A stretch of 64,000 nucleotides of DNA from Streptomyces nigra (lineage in GTDB: Bacteria > Actinomycetota > Actinomycetes > Streptomycetales > Streptomycetaceae): NCBI RefSeq assembly GCF_003074055.1, contig NZ_CP029043.1, forward strand, positions 1,542,501 to 1,606,500, written 5' to 3'. The translations under genes and the position numbers were made by a program. A model generated the notes under the pieces. That model was not told where the DNA came from and did no database searches. It saw nothing but the letters and a program-made list of their open reading frames with translations. How positions within the stretch are numbered: the stretch's first letter is position 1; each line of letters opens with the position of its first letter. Positions 30,507 to 39,009 of this stretch are shown one piece after another.

Positions 30507-32126
30507 TCAGTGGGCGCCCGTGCCGGTCAGGGAGCGGACTTCCAGTTCCGCGTACTTGCCGGTGTCCGGTTCCTCCTTGGAGAGGACCGTGCCGAGCCAG
30601 CCCATGAGGAAGCCGAACGGGATGGAGATGATGCCCGGGTTCTTCAGCGGGAACCAGGCGAAGTCGACGTCCGGGAACATCGCCTTGGGGTCGCCGGAGA
30701 CGACCGGGGAGAAGAGGACCAGGCCGACGGCGACGATCAGGCCGCCGTAGATCGACCACAGGGCGCCCTGGGTGGTGAAGCGCTTCCAGAACAGGCTGTA
30801 GAGGATCGTCGGCAGGTTGGCGGAGGCGGCGACCGCGAAGGCCAGGGCGACCAGGCCGGCGACGTTGAGGTCGCGGGCGAGGGCGCCGAGGAGGATGGAG
30901 ACGGCGCCGATGCCGATGGTGGCCAGGCGGGCGGCCCGGACCTCCTCCTTCTCCGTGGCCGTGCCCTTCTTGATGACGTTCGCGTAGATGTCGTGGGCGA
31001 ACGACGAGGACGATGCCAGGGTGAGGCCGGCGACCACCGCGAGGATCGTCGCGAAGGCGACCGCCGAGATCGTGGCGAGCAGGATCGCGCCCCAGGCCGA
31101 GTCGACGCCGCCCAGGTGCAGTGCGAGCAGCGGGGCCGCGGTGTTGCCCGACGGGTTGGACGCGATGATCTCCTTCTGGCTGATCAGCGCGGCGGCACCG
31201 AAGCCGAGGGCGATCGTCATCAGGTAGAAGCCGCCGATGATGCCGATCGCCCAGTTCACCGACTTACGGGCGGCCTTGGCGTTGGGCACCGTGTAGAAGC
31301 GGATCAGGATGTGCGGCAGGCCGGCGGTGCCGAGCACCAGGGCGATGCCCAGGGAGATGAAGTCCAGCTTGGTGAGGTTGTCCGCGCCGTACTGCAGGCC
31401 CGGCTCCAGGAAGGCGGAGCCCTTGCCGCTGTTCTCGGCGGCCTTGCCCAGCAGGTCGGAGACGTTGAAGTTGAACTTCAGCAGCACCAGGAAGGTGATC
31501 AGGATCGTGCCGCCGATGAGCAGCACGGCCTTGACCATCTGCACCCAGGTGGTGCCCTTCATACCGCCGATGGAGACGTAGACGATCATCAGGATGCCGA
31601 CCAGGCCGACGATCAGGATCTTGCCCGCGTCGGACGTGATGCCGAGCAGCAGCGAGACCAGGACGCCCGCGCCCGCCATCTGGGCCAGCAGGTAGAAGAT
31701 CGACACGACGATCGTGGAGGTGCCGGCGGCGGTGCGGACCGGACGCTGCCGCATCCGGTACGCGAGGACGTCGCCCATCGTGTAGCGGCCGGAGTTCCGC
31801 AGCGGCTCGGCCACCAGGAGCAGGGCGACCAGCCAGGCGACGAGGAATCCGATGGAGTACAGGAAGCCGTCGTAGCCGAAGAGGGCGATGGCGCCGGCGA
31901 TGCCGAGGAAGGACGCGGCGGACATGTAGTCGCCGGAGACGGCGAGGCCGTTCTGGAAGGCGCTGAACGACCGCCCGCCGGCGTAGAAGTCGGCGGCGTC
32001 CTTGGTCTGGCGGCCGGCCCAGACGGTGATGACGAGGGTCGCGACCACGAAGAGCGCGAACAGGGTGATGATCAGCGGCCGGTGCTCGCTGGCCTCGTTG
32101 GCCGCGAGGGTCATCGCGGGGCTCAT
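30507..32126 (-). CDS. actP: Cation/acetate symporter, ActP-like (SSS family)
   Basis: Sodium:solute symporter family permease of 539 residues with about 13 helices, closest to ActP acetate/glycolate permeases: DFYAGGRSFSAFQNGLAVSGDYMSAASFLGIAG (46-78), the SSS signature GGMKGTTWVQMVKAVLL and GTAGLPHILIRFYTVP. Its ATG overlaps the stop of the upstream DUF485 gene (ATGA), the same yjcH-actP pairing found in E. coli. It is expected to take up acetate and other short carboxylates. A Crp-like palindrome lies upstream of the operon, and a terminator follows. Confidence 0.9.
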   Translation of the reverse strand: MSPAMTLAANEASEHRPLIITLFALFVVATLVITVWAGRQTKDAADFYAGGRSFSAFQNGLAVSGDYMSAASFLGIAGAIALFGYDGFLYSIGFLVAWLVALLLVAEPLRNSGRYTMGDVLAYRMRQRPVRTAAGTSTIVVSIFYLLAQMAGAGVLVSLLLGITSDAGKILIVGLVGILMIVYVSIGGMKGTTWVQMVKAVLLIGGTILITFLVLLKFNFNVSDLLGKAAENSGKGSAFLEPGLQYGADNLTKLDFISLGIALVLGTAGLPHILIRFYTVPNAKAARKSVNWAIGIIGGFYLMTIALGFGAAALISQKEIIASNPSGNTAAPLLALHLGGVDSAWGAILLATISAVAFATILAVVAGLTLASSSSFAHDIYANVIKKGTATEKEEVRAARLATIGIGAVSILLGALARDLNVAGLVALAFAVAASANLPTILYSLFWKRFTTQGALWSIYGGLIVAVGLVLFSPVVSGDPKAMFPDVDFAWFPLKNPGIISIPFGFLMGWLGTVLSKEEPDTGKYAELEVRSLTGTGAH

Positions 32127-32479
32127 GCGCCGCCCTCCATACGTGTCTTGATGGCCTCGGCCTTGGGGTCGAGCTTGGCGTTCGCGTGCCGCGCGTACCA
32201 CCAGGCGATGAGGAACGTGGTGACGAACTGGGCGATTCCGAAGACGAATGCGACGTTGATGTTGCCGATCAGCTTGGTGCCCATGAAGCCGCCCGCGTAG
32301 TTCGAGAGCAGCACGTACAGCAGGTACCAGACGATGAAGGCGACGGTCAGCGGGAAGGCGAAGTTGCGGTAGGAGCTGCGCAGTTCGGCGAACTCCGCGC
32401 TCTTCTGCACCTCGCTGAACTCCTCGGTGGTCGGGAGTCGGTGTGTCTCTTTCGAGGGGGGCGGTGCGTCGGTAGCCAC
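32123..32479 (-). CDS. DUF485 membrane protein (YjcH-like), partner of ActP
   Basis: A 118-residue DUF485 protein with a polar N-terminal tail, then two helices: FAFPLTVAFIVWYLLYVLLSNYAGGF and NINVAFVFGIAQFVTTFLIAWWYARHAN. DUF485 genes regularly precede acetate-type symporters. I choose the GTG at 32479 because AGGAGA lies about five bases upstream; earlier in-frame ATGs at 32560 and 32575 lack a ribosome site and would add a Pro/Ala-rich extension. It overlaps actP by 4 nt. Confidence 0.85.
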   Translation of the reverse strand: MATDAPPPSKETHRLPTTEEFSEVQKSAEFAELRSSYRNFAFPLTVAFIVWYLLYVLLSNYAGGFMGTKLIGNINVAFVFGIAQFVTTFLIAWWYARHANAKLDPKAEAIKTRMEGGA

Positions 32480-32846
32480 GGAGTCTCCTCGCGTTGCGGG
32501 CGCTGGTGCGGCGGTGGACGGGGACGGTTCGGGGGTCGGGGGCGGGGTGGGTACGGACATGACGGCTCTGTTCATCGCAGTGATATGGATCACGTGACCG
32601 GCTGGCGATGGTAGGGCTCCTGCCAGTGATCCAAAAGGGGGCACGCTCGGGCTCGCGCCTCCTGCCCAAGGTCACGGCGCCGCGCGGGGACCGGTTCAAC
32701 TCCCCTCGCCACTTTCCGAAGATGCCGCGTCCGGATTGCTGGCCAGGGAGTTCGGGGATAGCTTCGGGCTGCACCACTCGTCATGTACCTGCCCGGGCGC
32801 CGATCCGCGTCCCGGGCCGTTCCGTTCCGGATGATGTGGAGATCCC
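32480..32846. promoter_or_regulatory. Divergent control region (acetate permease / subtilase) with Crp-like site
   Basis: 367 bp without a supported gene. At 32580-32593, GTGAT-ATGG-ATCAC is a perfect inverted repeat that matches the Streptomyces Crp consensus GTGN6GNCAC except for one base. It lies about 100 bp upstream of the DUF485 start. The rest carries no hairpin or ORF I would support. Promoters for the DUF485-actP operon and for the subtilase gene must lie here. Confidence 0.55.
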
Positions 32847-34388
32847 ATGACTCATCTGCGGTCCAGACGCCGTCTCGGCCTCGCGGTCCCGCTGGTCCTC
32901 TCGCTGACCGCCACGCTCGGCTTCCTGCCGACGGCGTCGTCCGCGGCCCCGCTCACGGAGCCCGCCGCCCAGGCCACGGACGCGTCCTCCCTGGCGTACG
33001 TCGTCAACACCAGGACGGACCACCGCACGATCGAGTCCGTGAAGAAGGCGATCCGGGCGGCCGGCGGCACCGTGGTGACCGCCTACGAGCGGATCGGCGT
33101 CATCGTCGTCCACTCGGCGAACCCCGAATTCGCCCGGACGATACGGGCGGTGCACGGCGTGCAGTCCGCGGGAGCGACCCGTACGGCGCCGCTGAAGGCC
33201 GCCGGCACGACCGACGAGGGGCCCGTCCAGCCCCTGACGAAGCAGCAGGCCGCGAAGATCGCCGGCGCCGCCAAGGGCGCCACCACCGGTACGGCCACCC
33301 CGGAGCCGCTCGAGGCGGACCAGTGGGACCTGCGGGCGATCGGCGCCGACAAGGCCGCGCAGATCAACCCGGGCAGCCGCAAGGTGACCGTCGCCGTCAT
33401 CGACACCGGCGTCGACGACACCCACCCGGACCTCGCCCCGAACTTCTCCGCCTCCCAGTCGGCCAACTGCGTGGGCGGCAAGGCGGACACCAGCGAGGGC
33501 GCCTGGCGGCCGTACACGAGCGGCGACTACCACGGCACCCATGTGGCCGGTGAGATCGCCGCGGCCCGCAACGGCGTCGGCGTCGCCGGTGTCGCGCCCG
33601 GCGTCAAGGTGGCCGGCATCAAGGTGAGCGACCCGGACAGCGGGCTGTTCTACCCGGAGAACGTCGTCTGCGCCTTCGTGTTCGCCGCCGACCACGGCGT
33701 GGAGATCACGAACAACAGCTACTACGTGGACCCGTGGCTGTACAACTGCAAGACGGACCCGGACCAGAAGGCCATCGTCGACGCGGTCAACCGGGCCCAG
33801 CTGTACGCCCAGCGCAAGGGCACCCTGCACGTCGCCTCGGCGGGCAACTCCAACCACGACCTGGCCTCCGACGCCATCGAGGACGCGTCCAGCCCGAACG
33901 ACACCACCCCGGTGCCGCGCACCATCGACCCGTCGGTGTGCCTCGACATCCCGACGCAGCTGCCGGGCGTCCTGACGGTCAGCGCGACCGGCGTGCAGAA
34001 GGCCAAGTCGTACTACTCGTCCTACGGTCACCGTGTCGTCGACGTGGCCGCGCCCGGCGGTGACGGCCGCTACCAGGTGCCGGACACCCCGTCGAAGAAC
34101 GGGCGCATCCTGTCCACGCTGCCGGACGGCGGCTACGGCTTCCTGCAGGGCACCTCGATGGCGTCCCCGCACGCCGCGGGCGTCGCCGCGCTGCTCAAGT
34201 CCCGCTACCCGAAGGCGACTCCGGCGCAGCTGACGGCCCTGCTGAAGGTCCAGGCGGACAACCCGGGCTGCCCGGACTCCTACGACCAGAACGGCGACGG
34301 CACTCAGGACGCGGTGTGCGAGGGCGGCAAGCGCCTCAACGGCTTCTACGGGGCCGGCATCGTCGACGCCCTCGACGCCGTCGACTAG
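32847..34388 (+). CDS. Secreted S8 subtilisin-like serine protease
   Basis: Exported endopeptidase of 513 residues. Signal peptide about residues 1-33 (RRLGLAVPLVLSLTATLGFLPTASSAA). A prodomain of about 140 residues of the inhibitor I9 type (YVVNTRTDHRTIESVKKAIRAAGGTVV) precedes the catalytic domain, with Asp186 (VAVIDTGVDDTHPDL), His232 (HGTHVAGEIAA), oxyanion Asn in ASAGNSN and Ser437 (GTSMASPHAAG). No C-terminal anchor. GGAGA lies upstream of the ATG. It is probably a nutritional or developmental extracellular protease. Confidence 0.94.
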   Translation: MTHLRSRRRLGLAVPLVLSLTATLGFLPTASSAAPLTEPAAQATDASSLAYVVNTRTDHRTIESVKKAIRAAGGTVVTAYERIGVIVVHSANPEFARTIRAVHGVQSAGATRTAPLKAAGTTDEGPVQPLTKQQAAKIAGAAKGATTGTATPEPLEADQWDLRAIGADKAAQINPGSRKVTVAVIDTGVDDTHPDLAPNFSASQSANCVGGKADTSEGAWRPYTSGDYHGTHVAGEIAAARNGVGVAGVAPGVKVAGIKVSDPDSGLFYPENVVCAFVFAADHGVEITNNSYYVDPWLYNCKTDPDQKAIVDAVNRAQLYAQRKGTLHVASAGNSNHDLASDAIEDASSPNDTTPVPRTIDPSVCLDIPTQLPGVLTVSATGVQKAKSYYSSYGHRVVDVAAPGGDGRYQVPDTPSKNGRILSTLPDGGYGFLQGTSMASPHAAGVAALLKSRYPKATPAQLTALLKVQADNPGCPDSYDQNGDGTQDAVCEGGKRLNGFYGAGIVDALDAVD

Positions 34389-34410
34389 CTCAAGGGTGCA
34401 TAGTGCGGTC

Positions 34411-35778
34411 ATGACCGCACTGGAATCCGCCTGGTCGGCGGTGGGCGGCGACGCCGCCCTGCTCGGACAGGTGTCACCCGTGGTGCGGGAGGGCGCGCTC
34501 GTCGCGCGCCTTCCCGTGCGGGAGGCGGCGCGCGCCTGCGTGGGGGCGTGCGCCCTGGCCGCCGCGGAGGCGGGCGCCCGGCGTGCCGGTCTCGCCGAGG
34601 TGCCCCGGGTCCGGCTGGACGACGGGGCGGTCGCCACGGCGTTCGTGAGCGAGCGGCACTTGCTGGTGGACGGGCGCGCGCCCGTCTGGTTCGCGCCGCT
34701 GTCCCGGTTCTGGCAGGCCGCCGACGGCTGGGTGCGCACCCACGCGAACTATCCGCACCACCGCGCCGCCCTGCTGGCCGCCCTGGAGGTGCCCCGGGAG
34801 GACCCGGACGCCGTGGCGGCGGCCGTCGCCGAACGGCCCGCGCGCGAGGTGGAGGACACCGTGTACGCCGCCGGCGGTCTCGCGGTGGCGCTGCGCACGC
34901 CCGGGGAGTGGGCGGCGCACGAGCAGGCGGCTCAGGTCGCCCGGCGCCCCCTGGTCGTCCGGGAGCGGACGGCCCCGGCACGCGCGCGTGCCCTCCCGTC
35001 GCTCGACGGCACTCCCCTGCTGCCCGCCGCCGGGGTACGGGTCCTGGATCTGACCCGGGTCATCGCGGGGCCGGTCGCGACCCGCACCCTCGCCCTGCTC
35101 GGCGCCGACGTCCTGCGCCTGGACCCGCCCCGGCTGCCCGAACTGGCCGACCAGCACACCGACACGGGCTTCGGCAAGCGCTCGGCGCTGCTGGACGCGG
35201 CCGTGGACCGGCGCGCCTTCGAGGAGTTGCTGACGGCGGCGGACGTGGTGGTCACCGGGTACCGGCCGGGCGCCCTGGACCGGCTCGGGCTTTCGGCGCG
35301 GGCGCTGGCCGAGCGGCGGCCAGGACTGATCGTGGCGGAGCTGTCGGCGTGGGGCGCCTACGGGCCCTGGGGCGGGCGGCGCGGCTTCGACAGCCTCGTC
35401 CAGGTCGCCACCGGCGTCGCGGTGACGGAGGGTTCGGCCGAACGGCCCGGCGCCCTGCCCGCGCAGGCCCTCGACCACGGCACGGGCTATCTCCTGGCGG
35501 CGGCCGTCCTGCGCGCGCTGACCGAGCGGAGCGAGGACGGCCACGGGTCCCGTGTCGAGGTGTCCCTGGCGCGTACGGCGCACTGGCTGACCCAGGAGGT
35601 CGCACCGGGCCCGGCGGGGGACGCGGTGTACGACGCCCCGGACGCCTGGCTCGCCGAGCGGGACAGCGCGCTGGGCCGGCTGCGGTACGCCCTGCCGCCG
35701 GTCTCCTTCGAGGGCGGCCCGCGCGACTGGGCGCGGCCCCCGGGGGTGTGGGGCGCGGACCCGGCGACCTGGAGGTGA
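34411..35778 (+). CDS. Family III CoA transferase (CaiB/BaiF), two-part
   Basis: A 455-residue member of the CaiB/BaiF formyl-CoA-transferase-like family. The recognisable core starts only at about residue 205 (GVRVLDLTRVIAGPVATRTLALLGADVLRLD) and runs through GAYGPWGGRRGFDSLVQVATG. Residues 1-190 contain segments (WVRTHANYPHHRAALLAALEVPREDPDAVAAAV) that read like the small domain normally found at the C-terminal end. The gene therefore looks permuted or like a fused degenerate half. Substrate unknown. CATAGT lies six bases before the ATG (leaderless pattern), and the ATG is centred in a GCGGTCATGACCGC palindrome. Confidence 0.8.
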   Translation: MTALESAWSAVGGDAALLGQVSPVVREGALVARLPVREAARACVGACALAAAEAGARRAGLAEVPRVRLDDGAVATAFVSERHLLVDGRAPVWFAPLSRFWQAADGWVRTHANYPHHRAALLAALEVPREDPDAVAAAVAERPAREVEDTVYAAGGLAVALRTPGEWAAHEQAAQVARRPLVVRERTAPARARALPSLDGTPLLPAAGVRVLDLTRVIAGPVATRTLALLGADVLRLDPPRLPELADQHTDTGFGKRSALLDAAVDRRAFEELLTAADVVVTGYRPGALDRLGLSARALAERRPGLIVAELSAWGAYGPWGGRRGFDSLVQVATGVAVTEGSAERPGALPAQALDHGTGYLLAAAVLRALTERSEDGHGSRVEVSLARTAHWLTQEVAPGPAGDAVYDAPDAWLAERDSALGRLRYALPPVSFEGGPRDWARPPGVWGADPATWR

Positions 35779-35856
35779 GCACGGCGGCGGAACGACCCAC
35801 CGCCAGTTCTTTTCCGGCACTTGTGCGTCTCTGCGCTGCTTTGTGAAGATCTCGAG

Positions 35857-36873
35857 GTGACGTCGACGAGATCCCTGCCCGGTGCGCCCGGTGTCCCCGA
35901 GGGGAGCGAGCCCGGGTCCCGCCCCGGTGTGGGCCGGGCGGTCGCCGTGCTGGTTCTGGTGGCCGCCGCCGCATGCGTCCCGTTGCTCGGGCCGTCGGCC
36001 GCGCTGCGGGGGACCGGTGAGGCCGCCGCGCCGGGCACGGCCGGGATCGGGCTGCTGCGCACGGTGCTGTTCGCCGCGCTGTGCGTCCCACTGGGCGAGC
36101 TGTTCGTACGGCGGCTGGTGCGGTCGGTGCCGGGGGCCCCGGCGGCGCTGCCCCGCGGCTGGGCGCCGTACGCCGCCGCCGTCGGGTTCGTCGCCGCGCT
36201 CGGGCTGGCCTCGGTGGTGTCCACGGGCAATCTGGTGCCGCACAGCCTCGCCGACCTCGACGTGGGCGGGCTGTACGCCACGCGTGACGGCAAGCTGGCG
36301 CTGCTGGAGGTCAACGCGTTCGTGGTGGCCGGGCTGTGCGCGCTGTCGGGCCGGCCCGGCAGCCAGGTGTGGCCGCTGGGCGCGCTGGTGGTCGCGGAGG
36401 CGCTGCGCGCCCATCCCACCACCGAGTACGACCCGTTGCTCGGCTCCGCGCTGACGCTGGTCCATCTGACCTGCGCCTCGCTGTGGGTGGGCGGGCTGCT
36501 GTACGTCCTGCGGACCCTGCGCGGCTGGGGTGCCCTGGAGGCGGGCGCGGCCCTGCTCGGCCTCTACGCGCGCGTGGCGGCGGCGCTGCTGGCCGCCCTG
36601 ACGGCCACCGGGGTGGCCAGCTCGCTGCGCCGGATGCCGGCGGACACGATCCTGACGCAGCTGACGGACACGGCGTACGGGCGGGCTCTGCTGGCGAAGG
36701 TGATCCTGATGGTGGCCGTCGCCGGGCTGGCGCTGTGGGCCCGGATCCGGTTGCGCCGGGCCGCCGATCCGCTGACGGCATGCACGCCCGCGCGCGCCGA
36801 GGTCGTCGCGCTGGCCGGCGTCGTCGCGCTGTCGGGGCTGCTGACGGCGCTGCCGGTGCCGATCCGCTGGTGA
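35857..36873 (+). CDS. CopD-domain integral membrane protein
   Basis: A 338-residue polytopic membrane protein with about eight helices; the C-terminal half fits the copper-resistance CopD domain (ALTLVHLTCASLWVGGLLYVLRTLRG with a conserved His in VHL, TATGVASSLRRMP, GRALLAKVILMVAVAGLALWARIRLRR). No CopC domain is fused and no copper gene adjoins it, so copper handling is inferred from the family only. The start is uncertain; I use the GTG at 35857 after GAAGATCTCGAG, since upstream residues are not membrane-like. It ends 4 bp before the stop of the convergent dehydrogenase gene. Confidence 0.78.
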   Translation: MTSTRSLPGAPGVPEGSEPGSRPGVGRAVAVLVLVAAAACVPLLGPSAALRGTGEAAAPGTAGIGLLRTVLFAALCVPLGELFVRRLVRSVPGAPAALPRGWAPYAAAVGFVAALGLASVVSTGNLVPHSLADLDVGGLYATRDGKLALLEVNAFVVAGLCALSGRPGSQVWPLGALVVAEALRAHPTTEYDPLLGSALTLVHLTCASLWVGGLLYVLRTLRGWGALEAGAALLGLYARVAAALLAALTATGVASSLRRMPADTILTQLTDTAYGRALLAKVILMVAVAGLALWARIRLRRAADPLTACTPARAEVVALAGVVALSGLLTALPVPIRW

Positions 36874-36877
36874 GGCG

Positions 36878-37921
36878 TCAGGGCGTGACCATGACCTTGA
36901 GGGCGGTGCGCTCGTCCATCGCCCGGTAGCCGTCCGGGACCTCCTCCAGGCCGACGGTCCGGTCGAAGACGGGCGACGGGTCGATCGTGCCGTCCAGCAC
37001 GTCGGGCAGCAGCTCCGGGATGTAGGTCCGCACCGGGGCGACACCGCCGCGCAGCGCGATGTTGCCGTCGAACATGACGCCGAGGTCGAGGCCGGTGCCG
37101 CTGCCGTGCGGGACGCCGACGAACCCGATGGCGCCGCCGTCCCGGGCGGCACCGAGGGCCGTACGCATGGACTGCTCGGTCCCGACGGCCTCCACGACGG
37201 CGTGCGCGCCCTGGCCGCGGGTGAGTTCGCGGACGGCCTCGACGGCGGCCTCACCGCGTTCGGCGACCACGTCGGTGGCGCCGAAGCGGCGGGCGATGTC
37301 GGTGCGGCCCGGGTGCCGGCCGAGGGCGATGATGCGTTCGGCGCCGAGCCGCCGGGCGGCGAGCACCGCGCACAGGCCGACGGCGCCGTCCCCGACGACG
37401 GCGACCGTGGCGCCCGGCCGGGCGCCCGCGCCGAGGGCGGCGTGATGGCCGGTGCCGAGGACGTCGGACAGGGTCAGCAGCGCGGCGAGCAGCCGGTCGT
37501 CGGAGGCCGCGTCCCCGGGCAGCCGCACGAGGGTGGCGTCGGCGAACGGCACCCGGACGGCCTCGCCCTGGCCGCCGTCGGAGCCCTCGGAGCCCCAGAA
37601 GCCGCCGTGCTCGCAGGACGTCGTCAGGCCCTCACGGCAGTAGTCGCAGACGCCGTCGGACCACATGAAGGGGGCGACGACGAGGTCGCCGCGCCGCAGC
37701 CCGCTCACGTCGGCGCCGGTCTCCTCGACGAGACCGAGGAACTCGTGGCCGATCCGCTGCCCCGGCTTGCGGGCCGACTCGCCCCGATAGGCCCACAGGT
37801 CGCTGCCGCAGATGCAGGCGCGCAGCACCCGTACGACGGCGTCCGTGGGGTGCTGGACGGCGGCGTCGGGCACGCTCTCGACCCGCATGTCGAAGGGGGC
37901 GTGGATCGTGGTGGCTCGCAT
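36878..37921 (-). CDS. Zinc-dependent alcohol dehydrogenase (MDR family)
   Basis: Medium-chain dehydrogenase/reductase of 347 residues. Catalytic zinc ligands are in CICGSD (Cys38, Asp41 nearby) and GHEFLG; structural-zinc cysteines are in DGVCDYCREGLTTSCEHGGFWG; the Rossmann motif is VAVVGDGAVGLCAVLAARRLGA. The sequence resembles the branch annotated as IMP dehydrogenase-like or alcohol dehydrogenases (LSDVLGTGHHAAL). The ATG at 37921 has AAGGA upstream; the open frame continues to 38965 but is not coding there. Substrate unknown. The stop lies 4 bp from the convergent CopD-like gene. Confidence 0.9.
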   Translation of the reverse strand: MRATTIHAPFDMRVESVPDAAVQHPTDAVVRVLRACICGSDLWAYRGESARKPGQRIGHEFLGLVEETGADVSGLRRGDLVVAPFMWSDGVCDYCREGLTTSCEHGGFWGSEGSDGGQGEAVRVPFADATLVRLPGDAASDDRLLAALLTLSDVLGTGHHAALGAGARPGATVAVVGDGAVGLCAVLAARRLGAERIIALGRHPGRTDIARRFGATDVVAERGEAAVEAVRELTRGQGAHAVVEAVGTEQSMRTALGAARDGGAIGFVGVPHGSGTGLDLGVMFDGNIALRGGVAPVRTYIPELLPDVLDGTIDPSPVFDRTVGLEEVPDGYRAMDERTALKVMVTP

Positions 37922-37987
37922 GCGGGGGTCCTTCTCGTGGGCGTCCGTGCGCCCGGGGTGCGCGGGCGCGCCTCTCACGGTACGTCC

Positions 37988-38094
37988 GGGCAGGGGGGCG
38001 GCGCGCTTCGGGGAGCCGTGGCCGGGGCAGGGGCGGCGCGCTTCGGGGAGCCGCGGTCTGGGCAGGGGCGGCGCGCTTCGGGGAGCCGTCGGGG
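37988..38094. repeat. Three ~35-bp tandem direct repeats
   Basis: GGGCAGGGGCGGCGCGCTTC followed by GGGGAGCCG recurs three times, starting at 37988, 38025 and 38060 (periods 37 and 35 bp; the first copy has two extra G). It lies in the dehydrogenase/VIT1 intergene, where no gene is supported. Confidence 0.85.
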
Positions 38095-38115
38095 GCCCGG
38101 CCCCGCCCGACGGGC

Positions 38116-38826
38116 CTACACCCCCGCCACGTCCAGCGCGCTGCCCGCCGCATAGGTGACGCCCATGGCCAGCGCCCCGCCCGCCATCGTGCGCAGGACC
38201 GCGCGGCCGGTGGCGGCGGCGCCGAGGCGGGCGCTGCTCCAGCCGGTCAGGGCGAGGGCGGTCAGGACGGAGGCCACGGTGACGGCCAGCCGGGTGTCGG
38301 CCGGGGGCAGCACCATCGCGAGCAGCGGCAGCAGCGCCCCGGCGGTGAACGCCAGGAAGCTCGCCCACGCCGCGTGCCAGGGGTTGGTCAGCGCGTCCGG
38401 GTCGATGCCGAGCTCCACGCGCGCGTGTGCCCGCAGCGCGTCCCGCTCCGTCAGCTGGACGGCGGCCTCGTGGGCCACCTCGCGCGACAGCCCTCTGCGC
38501 CGCAGGAGTTCCGCCAGCTCCTCCAGTTCGGCCTGCGGACGCTCCCTCAACTCGCGCCGCTCGTGGGCCAGCGCGGCCCGCTCCGAGTCGCGCTGGGTGG
38601 AGACCGACACGTACTCCCCCGCCGCCATGGACACCGACCCGGCGAGCAGCCCGGCCAGGCCCGCGGTGAGCAGGGCGGACCGGGTGTCGGTCGCGCCGGC
38701 CACGCCGACGACGAGGCCGGCCGTCGACACGATGCCGTCGTTGGCGCCGAGGACGGCCGCGCGCAGCCAGTTCAACCGCTCCCCCAGGGCGCCTTCGTGG
38801 ACCTGGTCGCGCTTCGGTTCGGTCAT
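38116..38826 (-). CDS. VIT1/CCC1-family iron/manganese transporter-like protein
   Basis: A 236-residue VIT1/CCC1 family membrane protein. N-terminal hallmark LNWLRAAVLGANDGIVSTAGLVVGVAGA (18-45), MAAGEYVSVSTQRDSE motif, a cytosolic acidic/Arg helical hairpin (about 80-135) corresponding to the metal-binding domain, then three more helices. It exports or sequesters Fe(II)/Mn(II) by family knowledge. There is no iron-box or Fur/IdeR-like site that I can identify upstream. Confidence 0.9.
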   Translation of the reverse strand: MTEPKRDQVHEGALGERLNWLRAAVLGANDGIVSTAGLVVGVAGATDTRSALLTAGLAGLLAGSVSMAAGEYVSVSTQRDSERAALAHERRELRERPQAELEELAELLRRRGLSREVAHEAAVQLTERDALRAHARVELGIDPDALTNPWHAAWASFLAFTAGALLPLLAMVLPPADTRLAVTVASVLTALALTGWSSARLGAAATGRAVLRTMAGGALAMGVTYAAGSALDVAGV

Positions 38827-39009
38827 ATGGGGAGGATCGCACCGCCGGGGACATCGGGGACGTACCGACGCTCCCGCGCCCCGATGCTCCGCAACACCGC
38901 GCGTCGGCCGCCCGATTGGCGCCCAGGTGTTCGGCGGGCCCGAACGGACGGGCGGGGCCGGGCACCTGACGGCCGGACCTGTCGGTCCCGGCCCGTATCC
39001 TCAGTGACC

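Noticed and set aside
37988..38094. CRISPR-like array
   Set aside because: Repeats are contiguous, without unique spacers, only three copies and no cas genes.
37922..38965. Long N-terminal extension of the alcohol dehydrogenase
   Set aside because: Overlaps the VIT1 gene in another frame and lacks dehydrogenase similarity; the ATG at 37921 has a ribosome site.
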